A DNA stretch of 35,268 bases from Clostridiales bacterium (GTDB taxonomy: Bacteria > Bacillota > Clostridia > Peptostreptococcales > Anaerovoracaceae): assembly GCA_012735145.1 (NCBI GenBank), contig JAAYIA010000008.1:1-35268 (forward strand). Direction: 5' to 3'. The position numbers were made by a program, and so were the translations under genes. Below, piece by piece: positions 10,646 to 17,860 of the stretch (positions are counted from its first letter, which is position 1; every line of letters starts with the position of its first letter). A model generated the notes under the pieces. The model saw only the letters and a list, made by a program, of their open reading frames with translations. It searched no databases and had not been told where the DNA came from.

Positions 10646-11508
10646 ATTCTGCACTTGGCGATGTATGTACCACCTTCAGGGAGTTTAAGTTCCTCATCAG
10701 GTGTTTCAAAAGTCCACAAAGGTGCATTTGCTCTTATCGAATCCATGACAGCATAGAAGTTAAACATTAATATTCCGTAATTCAGATACATATCTGATCC
10801 GTCTGTAATTTCATCTTCAAGGCCAATCAGATAAACATAGCTATCATCAAGGATAAGTCTGTATGGCTGGCGATTCAGAAAGGACTGCGCTTTGCTGGCT
10901 GCAAGCAGAGAACTTTCAAGCTCTGCATATAATTTCTCTGACTCTAACGGCTGACCGTATACTTTATAAGAAACTAAATCGTCAAGGCTGATTTTTGGCG
11001 CAGCCTTTGTTCCGCTTTCAATCATTTTAACATTTGATGGACTCTTTATGTCGAGCCTGGTTTCGGTTACATCCTTATTTCTATATCCGAATGCTATAAT
11101 AGCAGCAATGGTTTTGTCACTATCTTCATCGATTGTTTTCTTTGCAATATCGGCATCATTAATAGTAAGCCAACATGCGGCAAGATCAAGTTGGGTCATT
11201 TTAAGTGTCAAGCCCTGAGCAATAAAGCCTGCATTCTCAAGATAATGATCTTTTTCTTCTGAGAAAATAACAAGATAATTAGGTGCTTTAATAAGGAAGC
11301 CATTATATCCAACGCTGCCTTCTGTTTTCTCTAGAGTAGCGTATGAGTATGTTTTTAATTCTGTGGCGATTTCAGGGACCAGCAAAGTTTCCTGGTTATA
11401 ATATTCATATAAGGCATCAATTTTAATTTGCTCTACATCGTTCATAATAAAATTTCTGCATGATTCTCTTCTTTTTACAATTTCGTCATAATATTTGATA
11501 TATTCCAT
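10642..11508 (-). CDS. Nitroreductase family protein (putative TM1586-type)
   Basis: 'YDEIVKRRESCRNF', 'KAPNYLVIFSEEKDHYLENAGFIAQGLTLKMTQLDLAACWLTI', 'AIIAFGYR'; on the minus strand AAAGGAG lies just upstream of ATG at 11508, so the 343-aa ORF start is likely too long. Confidence 0.8.
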   Translation of the reverse strand: MEYIKYYDEIVKRRESCRNFIMNDVEQIKIDALYEYYNQETLLVPEIATELKTYSYATLEKTEGSVGYNGFLIKAPNYLVIFSEEKDHYLENAGFIAQGLTLKMTQLDLAACWLTINDADIAKKTIDEDSDKTIAAIIAFGYRNKDVTETRLDIKSPSNVKMIESGTKAAPKISLDDLVSYKVYGQPLESEKLYAELESSLLAASKAQSFLNRQPYRLILDDSYVYLIGLEDEITDGSDMYLNYGILMFNFYAVMDSIRANAPLWTFETPDEELKLPEGGTYIAKCRI

Positions 11509-11711
11509 AATTATAAACTCCTTTACATATGTGTATTGTGGAAATTTGATTAATGATTTTCTTATGTATTCCCATTCATATTGATTATATGGGTTTCTGC
11601 TCATAAAGTCGATAGGAATAAGAGGCATTTTCTTAGTAATTTTGGCCAAGAAAATGAATAAATTATGATACAATACATATGCATATAGAAAATTATTGTC
11701 AAGGAGAGATT

Positions 11712-12245
11712 ATGATATTAGAGGAAAAGACTATCAGTAGTGAGATTGTTTATAGGGGACCTGTTTTTGACGTAAGAAAGCATTTGGTAGAAACTCCAGG
11801 AGGGAAAACTACTCGAGATGTCGTTGAACACAACGGTGGATCTATTATGTTAGCAGTAACAGATGAAGGAAAAATCTTGATGGAAAGGCAGTTTAGGAAA
11901 CCTTTGGAGAGAATTGTTCTGGAGCTTCCTGCAGGAAAGATTGACCCGGGAGAGGATGCTTTGGTTACAGCTATAAGGGAACTGGAAGAAGAAACAGGAT
12001 ATAAGGCAGGTGATGTGAAGCATCTCATTTCATATAATCCCACCTGCGGGTACTCCAATGAAACTCTTCATATATATTTATGTCGAGAACTCTCGCCTGG
12101 GAGAAAAAATTGGGATGATACTGAGTATCTGGAAATTGAAGAATACGAAGCGGACGAAATCATAGATATGATAAAGGATAAAAAAATAAAAGATAGTAAG
12201 ACAATTGTAGGGATACTTTTCGCAAGATTGATTGGTGAAATATAA
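11712..12245 (+). CDS. NUDIX hydrolase (ADP-ribose pyrophosphatase-like)
   Basis: Nudix box 'GKIDPGEDALVTAIRELEEETGY'; AAGGAG upstream of ATG 11712. Confidence 0.92.
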   Translation: MILEEKTISSEIVYRGPVFDVRKHLVETPGGKTTRDVVEHNGGSIMLAVTDEGKILMERQFRKPLERIVLELPAGKIDPGEDALVTAIRELEEETGYKAGDVKHLISYNPTCGYSNETLHIYLCRELSPGRKNWDDTEYLEIEEYEADEIIDMIKDKKIKDSKTIVGILFARLIGEI

Positions 12246-12249
12246 GTGA

Positions 12250-13143
12250 ATGTTGATGATTAAAGTAAGCGATTTTATTGAATATTTGAGCATATCCGGA
12301 AACAAGAAAAAAAACACATTGGTTGCATACGAAAGAGATCTCAATGAGTTCGAGCTTTTTTTGAAAGAAAGGGATGGCAAATCACTAAATGATTGTAGCG
12401 AAAGTGATGCCGTTGCTTTTGTTCTCGCTTTGAATAAGAAGAAAAAGTCAAAGGCTACCATTAATCGCAAGATATCATCCATCAGAATGTTTTATGAATA
12501 CCTTATAGATAAGGATATATTAGATACTAATCCGTTTTCAAAAATAAAATCTACAAGAAATGATAGACGGGATATAGACTTTCTTAGCGTTGAAACAGTA
12601 GAAAAGCTTCTTTCTCTTCCTGAAGACACAGATAAGGGCATAAGGGACAGAGCTCTTATGGAATTTATGTATGGAACCGGGGCAAGGGTAACTGAGGTGG
12701 TAAGGCTTAAATTCTCGGATATAAATTTCAAAATGAGTTTTGTAACGCTGAGAGATTCTTACGATGAGAAAAGGATAGTTCCTCTCGGAAGCTATGCAAA
12801 TGCGGCGATGAGAAGGTATATAAATGAAGCATACATCTCTATTAAAGGTCGAGAAGTATCTTTTGATGACTATTTCTTTATAAATTTAAGAGGAGAGGCT
12901 CTGACAAGACAAGGTATATGGAAAATTTTTAAAGAATATGGAGAAATGATAGGTATTGCCGAGCGAATGACACCACAGATTTTTAGAGATAGCTTTGCAA
13001 CACACATCCTCCAAAACGGCGGAGATCTTAAAACTTTGCAGGAACTTATGGGTTTTGAAGATATGTCTGTAGGTATTGCATATCTTGCAATGGTGACTGT
13101 ACATGTTAAAGAGGTTTTCAATAAATGTCATCCTAGAGCTTAG
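12250..13143 (+). CDS. Tyrosine recombinase, XerD-like, with degenerate active site
   Basis: N-terminal SAM-like core-binding domain 'TLVAYERDLNEFELFL'; 'YGTGARVTEVVRLKFSDI'; 'MTPQIFRDSFATHILQNGGDLKTLQELMGFEDMSVGIAYLAM..HPRA'. Confidence 0.85.
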   Translation: MLMIKVSDFIEYLSISGNKKKNTLVAYERDLNEFELFLKERDGKSLNDCSESDAVAFVLALNKKKKSKATINRKISSIRMFYEYLIDKDILDTNPFSKIKSTRNDRRDIDFLSVETVEKLLSLPEDTDKGIRDRALMEFMYGTGARVTEVVRLKFSDINFKMSFVTLRDSYDEKRIVPLGSYANAAMRRYINEAYISIKGREVSFDDYFFINLRGEALTRQGIWKIFKEYGEMIGIAERMTPQIFRDSFATHILQNGGDLKTLQELMGFEDMSVGIAYLAMVTVHVKEVFNKCHPRA

Positions 13144-13179
13144 TTTTAATCTAAATTTCAAATTATATTCTGAAAGCAC

Positions 13180-13208
13180 TTGCATTGCTCCTCAAGGTAA
13201 TGTATATT
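13180..13208 (+). promoter_or_regulatory. Putative promoter for rplS, TTGCAT-N17-TATATT
   Basis: -35-like 13180-13185, -10-like 13203-13208, 17-nt spacer. Confidence 0.6.
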
Positions 13209-13298
13209 ATTAAGGCTGTTATTACGGGCGGTCCTCTGGTTGCAGATAGAATTTCTAATCATTAAACCAAGAACGTCTTGAGGGGAGGGAGAAATAAC
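13209..13298 (+). ncRNA. Candidate ribosomal protein L19 leader RNA
   Basis: Long structured 5' UTR before rplS; CCTC(13233-13236)/GAGG(13280-13283) and TGGTT(13237-13241)/AACCA(13265-13269) complementarity near the Shine-Dalgarno. Confidence 0.5.
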
Positions 13299-13640
13299 AT
13301 GAATATTTTAGATCAGCTTACAATGGATTACAGGAAGGAAGATCTTCCAAAGTTCAATGTTGGCGACACTGTGCGTGTACACATTAAAATAGTCGAAGGC
13401 CAGAGAGAAAGAATCCAGGTTTTCGAGGGTTATGTGCTTAAGAAGCAACATGGTGGTGTCAATGAGACGTTCACTGTAAGAAAGCTGTCCAGAGGAATTG
13501 GCGTTGAGAAGACATTCCCGCTGCATTCACCAAGAATTGATAAGATTGAGGTGATAAGAGAAGGAAGAGTCAGAAGAGCAAAACTCCACTACATGCGTGA
13601 GAGAACAGGCAAGGCAGCAAGAATTAAAAGTGCCAGATAA
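13299..13640 (+). CDS. rplS: 50S ribosomal protein L19
   Basis: '[91 protein letters not shown]'; GGGAGG before ATG 13299. Confidence 0.98.
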   Translation: MNILDQLTMDYRKEDLPKFNVGDTVRVHIKIVEGQRERIQVFEGYVLKKQHGGVNETFTVRKLSRGIGVEKTFPLHSPRIDKIEVIREGRVRRAKLHYMRERTGKAARIKSAR

Positions 13641-13647
13641 TGGATAT

Positions 13648-13692
13648 AATGCATACCCGAAGCAAAAGCTGAAGGTATGCATTTTACTTATT
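13648..13692 (+). terminator. Putative rho-independent terminator after rplS
   Basis: AATGCATACC (13648-13657) / GGTATGCATT (13674-13683), with inner AGC/GCT, then T-rich tail. Confidence 0.6.
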
Positions 13693-13730
13693 CTATATGC
13701 TATGACACAACAGATTAAAGAGATAAAAAT

Positions 13731-14588
13731 ATGGGGAATATAGAAAAAATTAACTGGTATCCCGGCCATATGAAAAAAACTAGGGAGATGATACGAGATA
13801 ACCTAAAGGCTGTTGATCTTGTAGTTGAGATTATAGATAGCCGTATTCCTGTGTCCAGCAGAAATCCGATTATTGACGATTTAATATCCGGAAAGAGAAG
13901 GATTGTAATCCTAGGTAAATTTGATCTTGCCGATGAAGCAGAAACTAGAAATTGGCAGGAACAAATAAGAGCTTCCAAGGATGTGGTCAAGGTGATGGCT
14001 CTTAATTTACAGTTAGGTGATAATATAAAATTGCTTATAAAGGCATTAGATGCTGAACAACATATAAGAGATGTAAATAAGTCAATCAAAAGGCCTCTGC
14101 GACTTATGATAGTGGGTGTTCCTAATGTCGGAAAATCTTCGCTTATAAACAGGTTGACCGGTAGAAAATCTGCTCAAACAGGAGATAGACCTGGAGTGAC
14201 GAAGGGTAAACAATGGCTAACACTGGAAAACGGAATGCAGCTACTCGATACACCGGGAGTGCTTTGGCCCAAATTTGAGGATAATAATGTAGGGCTTAAA
14301 CTTGCATTCTGCGGAAGTATAAGGGACGATATATTAGATGTTCAGGAGCTGGGTTTTGAGCTAATTAAGGTGCTTGGAAATACATATCCTGATCTCTTGC
14401 TGGAAAGATACAAACTGGATTATATAAGTGAAAATGCACTTGAAAATATGGACAATATAGCAATCAAGAGGGGGTTCATACTGCCTGGTAAGCGGATAGA
14501 TTATGAAAGAACCGCTAGGATTGTTCTTGATGAATTTCGCAGCGGAAAAATAGGACGTATTACCTTAGAGAAAGCAAGGACATTATGA
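13731..14588 (+). CDS. ylqF: Ribosome biogenesis GTPase YlqF/RbgA (circularly permuted)
   Basis: 'INWYPGHMKKTREM', G4-like 'GKFDLAD', 'GVPNVGKSSLINRL', 'DTPGVLWPK'. Confidence 0.95.
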   Translation: MGNIEKINWYPGHMKKTREMIRDNLKAVDLVVEIIDSRIPVSSRNPIIDDLISGKRRIVILGKFDLADEAETRNWQEQIRASKDVVKVMALNLQLGDNIKLLIKALDAEQHIRDVNKSIKRPLRLMIVGVPNVGKSSLINRLTGRKSAQTGDRPGVTKGKQWLTLENGMQLLDTPGVLWPKFEDNNVGLKLAFCGSIRDDILDVQELGFELIKVLGNTYPDLLLERYKLDYISENALENMDNIAIKRGFILPGKRIDYERTARIVLDEFRSGKIGRITLEKARTL

Positions 14589-15949
14589 CAAAGCTTGAAA
14601 GAATCGAAATTCAGAAACAGAGATTGCTGGATATGAAAGCCCATGAAAACGAATTGCGTCTCAAAGGGTTAAAATATATAGCCGGTATAGACGAGGTCGG
14701 TAGGGGTCCCCTTGCCGGTCCTGTTTATGCGGCCTGCGTGATTATGCCTGAGAATTTTGAAGTACTCGGTATTAACGACTCCAAGAAGCTTACCGCAAAA
14801 AAAAGAGATGAGTTTTTTGACCTTATAACTGAGAGCGCTGTGGCTTACGGCATTGGTATAGTTGACAATAAAGAAATAGACAGTATAAATATACTTGAGG
14901 CGACAAAGAAAGCGATGATAAAAGCCATCCATGCGTGCAATAAGATGCTATCTGAAAAAATCGGAACTGATGCACAGATCGATATATTGCTTATCGATGC
15001 CCTCAGGATTGACATAGACATTCGTCAAGAGTCAATAGTAAAAGGTGATGAAAAATGTCTTTCAATAGCAGCAGCTTCCATATTAGCGAAGGTCTCACGA
15101 GACCGCTATATGGTGGAAATGGAAGATATATATCCGGGGTACGGTTTTGTCAGCAACAAGGGATATGGAACAGCTGCACACTATGATGGACTGAATGAAT
15201 TTGGAATTACTCCTATACACAGGAAAAGTTTTCTCAAAAATTTCAGTTCCGAGCAGGATATAGCACGAAAAACGATTAAAGCTACAAATGGAGGAAATAT
15301 GGCAAAGAAAATATATGCCGTAAAGAAAGGAAGAATAACGGGAATCCTGATGACATGGGAGGAGTGTAAAGCCAGTGTTGATGGATTTGCAAACGCAGAG
15401 TACAAGAGCTTTACCGATGTAGACGAGGCACTGGATTATATTGGCTTATCCAGGACCGGATCACTTTTAAATACTGATGTTAAATCAAAAGGCTTTGTAG
15501 CACAAGAAAAAAAACTGCCTTCCGGAATACGTGCCTATGTTGACGGAAGCTTCGATGAAGCAACAGGGAGATTTTCATGTGGTGCTGTCATAGTTAAAAC
15601 GGATGAAGAAGGCAAAACGGATATTGTTGAGTTAAACTCTGCATTTAATGATGAGGAATTTGCAAAGCACAGAAATGTCGCCGGAGAAGTAATGGGTGCG
15701 AAGCTCGCAATCGATTATGCTCTAGATAATGACATAAAGGAAATAACTATATACCACGACTATGAGGGTATTGAAAAATGGGCGAATGGACTATGGAAGA
15801 CGAATAATCCTCTGACGAAAGCATATAAAGCATATGTGGCCGATGCCAGGGAGAAAATTAAAATAGATTTTGTCAAAGTAAAAGCCCATACCGGAGATAA
15901 ATACAATGAAATGGCTGATAGACTTGCAAAGAAGGCTCTCGATATGTAA
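14585..15949 (+). CDS. RNase HII fused to viroplasmin/hybrid-binding domain + RNase HI
   Basis: Residues ~1-220: 'GIDEVGRGPLAGP', 'LIDA', 'KGDEKCLSIAAASILAKVSRDR' (RNase HII); ~239-454: 'MAKKIYAVKKGRITGILMTWEECKASVDGFANAEYKSF' (HBD) and 'AYVDGSFDEATGRFSCGAVI..GEVMGAKLAI..IYHDYEGIEKW..NEMADRLAKKA' (RNase HI). No intervening stop. Confidence 0.93.
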   Translation: MTKLERIEIQKQRLLDMKAHENELRLKGLKYIAGIDEVGRGPLAGPVYAACVIMPENFEVLGINDSKKLTAKKRDEFFDLITESAVAYGIGIVDNKEIDSINILEATKKAMIKAIHACNKMLSEKIGTDAQIDILLIDALRIDIDIRQESIVKGDEKCLSIAAASILAKVSRDRYMVEMEDIYPGYGFVSNKGYGTAAHYDGLNEFGITPIHRKSFLKNFSSEQDIARKTIKATNGGNMAKKIYAVKKGRITGILMTWEECKASVDGFANAEYKSFTDVDEALDYIGLSRTGSLLNTDVKSKGFVAQEKKLPSGIRAYVDGSFDEATGRFSCGAVIVKTDEEGKTDIVELNSAFNDEEFAKHRNVAGEVMGAKLAIDYALDNDIKEITIYHDYEGIEKWANGLWKTNNPLTKAYKAYVADAREKIKIDFVKVKAHTGDKYNEMADRLAKKALDM

Positions 15950-15967
15950 AATATAAAACGTGAGTGA

Positions 15968-16043
15968 GGTCTATTAGCTCAGTTGGGAGAGCGTCTGGGT
16001 GACAACCAGAAGGTCATTGGTTCAAGTCCAATATAGGCCACCA
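15968..16043 (+). tRNA. tRNA-Val(GAC), CCA encoded
   Basis: Cloverleaf: GGTCTAT/ATAGGCC acceptor, TCTGG-GTGACAA-CCAGA anticodon arm, ATTGG-TTCAAGT-CCAAT T arm, CCA. Confidence 0.95.
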
Positions 16044-16054
16044 ATATAATATGT

Positions 16055-16095
16055 ATAAGGCTTGAAGATGTTAAAGTTTCAAGCCTTATTTTATT
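16055..16095 (+). terminator. Rho-independent terminator after tRNA-Val
   Basis: AAGGCTTGAA (16057-16066) / TTCAAGCCTT (16078-16087) plus ATTTTATT tail. Confidence 0.75.
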
Positions 16096-16190
16096 GAAAT
16101 GAACATGAGAGGATGCAAATATAACCGAAATTTAGATCGATTAAAATAGATATGAAACTATAGAATATTGAATATGTGATTGGTTATTAA

Positions 16191-16220
16191 TTCCAAATCA
16201 TACATCTTATATGCTATAAT
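16191..16220 (+). promoter_or_regulatory. Putative promoter for folD, extended -10 TGCTATAAT
   Basis: TATAAT 16215-16220 preceded by TGC; weak -35 (TTCCAA). Confidence 0.5.
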
Positions 16221-16268
16221 TAAACGGTTAGTTTTGCATTATAAAACATTAAATGAAAGGAATGCAAA

Positions 16269-17141
16269 GTGCTTAAAGAGTTACACGGTGATATCGTCAA
16301 AGAAGAGATTGATAACAGTATTATTTCGAGTGTTACCAAGCTTAATGACGAGGGAATAATTCCCAAGATAGCTATTATAAGAGCCAAAGAAAATTCAGGT
16401 CTTATTTATTATGAAAAGGCTATTCTGAGGCAGTGCAAGGCATACAATATTGAGTCGCAGCTGATTTCCTTCCCTGAAGATGTTTCGCAGAAAGAGCTTG
16501 AAAATAAATTACATGAAATAAACATGGATAAATCGGTTCACGGTATTATTTTGCTCAGACCTTTTCCTTCTCAAATAAATGAGGATAGATTGAATAATAT
16601 TATACATCCTTCAAAGGATATTGATGCGGTTACAGATATTTCGATAGCAGGGCTTTTTACGGGAAAGAAAGATATTTATCTTCCATGCACAGCAAATTCA
16701 TGCATGGAGTTTTTGAAACATTATGGAATATCAGTAGAAGGTAAGAAAGTGACGATTATAGGAAGAAGCTTAACTGTAGGCAAACCTCTTTCTGTTTTAA
16801 TGCTTGCAGCTAATGCTACTGTAACGGTGTGTCATTCGAAGACGACACAAGAAGACCAGATTGCTGCATGTAAGAATGCAGATATTGTTGTTCTTGCAAC
16901 AGGCAAGGTTGAGGGGTATGGAACGGAGTATTTCAGAGATGGTCAAATTGTCCTTGATGTCGGTACAGGAACCGGCAAAGATGGAAAGATGCACGGTGAT
17001 CTCGATATGAGAGAAATACAGGAATCTGATATTATCAAGGACTTTACATATACCCCTGTACCGGGTGGTATAGGCAAGGTTACAACTGCAATATTGTTAC
17101 GTAATATTATTAAATCTGCGGGAATGTATAAGGAGAAATAG
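16269..17141 (+). CDS. folD: Methylenetetrahydrofolate dehydrogenase/cyclohydrolase
   Basis: 'IILLRPFPSQINEDRLNNIIHPSKDIDAVT', 'PCTANSCMEFLKHYGI', 'IIGRSLTVGKPLSVLML', 'TPVPGGIGKVTTAILL'; GTG start. Confidence 0.94.
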   Translation: MLKELHGDIVKEEIDNSIISSVTKLNDEGIIPKIAIIRAKENSGLIYYEKAILRQCKAYNIESQLISFPEDVSQKELENKLHEINMDKSVHGIILLRPFPSQINEDRLNNIIHPSKDIDAVTDISIAGLFTGKKDIYLPCTANSCMEFLKHYGISVEGKKVTIIGRSLTVGKPLSVLMLAANATVTVCHSKTTQEDQIAACKNADIVVLATGKVEGYGTEYFRDGQIVLDVGTGTGKDGKMHGDLDMREIQESDIIKDFTYTPVPGGIGKVTTAILLRNIIKSAGMYKEK

Positions 17142-17843
17142 ATGGCTTATAGATATTACATTGCAGAGCGAACGAGGGGAATTATGCCCGAGTATAAAGG
17201 TACAGATGAGGAACTTCAGGACACTATAGATGATATAAGCTTGCTTTACAATTCTGCAATTAAAGAACTTGAAACAAAATTAGAGGTTTTGTCCGATGAT
17301 TTTGACAAAAAGCATGCATATATGCCGATTCATCATATACAATCAAGACTCAAAACTTTTGAGAGCATACTCGAAAAAGCTATTAGATATGGAATCGAAG
17401 ATCCGATAAACAATTTGGATACGGTAAGAAGGGAAATACTTGATATTGCCGGCATAAGGGTTGTATGCAACTACGAAGAAGATGTATATACTATGTCCAA
17501 TCTGCTTCTTAATCAAGAAGATATCGAGCTTGTAAGAATTAAAGATTATTGCAATAAGCCAAAGGAAAGCGGTTACAGAAGCTTGCATGTTGTTGTAGCT
17601 GTGCCGGTTTATCTTGTAAATAGAAAGAAAATTATTCCTGTGGAACTGCAGTATAGGAGTGTTGCCATGGACACGTGGGCAAGCTTGGAGCATGAGCTGA
17701 GATACAAGAACAAGGGAGAACTTTCGGAAGAGATTGTTAATGAGCTTAAAGAGTGTGCACAGGCCCTTGATGATGTAGATAAACGCATGGCAAAGGTAAG
17801 ACATGAAGTCCTTAAGGATGAGAATGAATATAGTAACTATTGA
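17142..17843 (+). CDS. GTP pyrophosphokinase family protein (RelP/RelQ-type small alarmone synthetase)
   Basis: 'IQSRLKTFESILEKA', 'DIAGIRVVCNYEEDVYTMSNLL', 'KESGYRSLHVVVAVPVYL', 'VELQYRSVAMDTWASLEHELRYK'; no HD hydrolase domain. Confidence 0.88.
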   Translation: MAYRYYIAERTRGIMPEYKGTDEELQDTIDDISLLYNSAIKELETKLEVLSDDFDKKHAYMPIHHIQSRLKTFESILEKAIRYGIEDPINNLDTVRREILDIAGIRVVCNYEEDVYTMSNLLLNQEDIELVRIKDYCNKPKESGYRSLHVVVAVPVYLVNRKKIIPVELQYRSVAMDTWASLEHELRYKNKGELSEEIVNELKECAQALDDVDKRMAKVRHEVLKDENEYSNY

Positions 17844-17860
17844 TACATAAGGAGAGAAAG

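Noticed and set aside
10642-11673. 343-aa start for the nitroreductase
   Set aside because: Family N-terminus (YDEIVKRRESCRNF) and a strong RBS both point to ATG at 11508; the upstream segment is probably untranslated and overlaps the promoter region shared with the NUDIX gene.
17844-17860. T-box riboswitch for valS
   Set aside because: Only 17 nt separate the upstream stop from the valS GTG start; no room for a leader.
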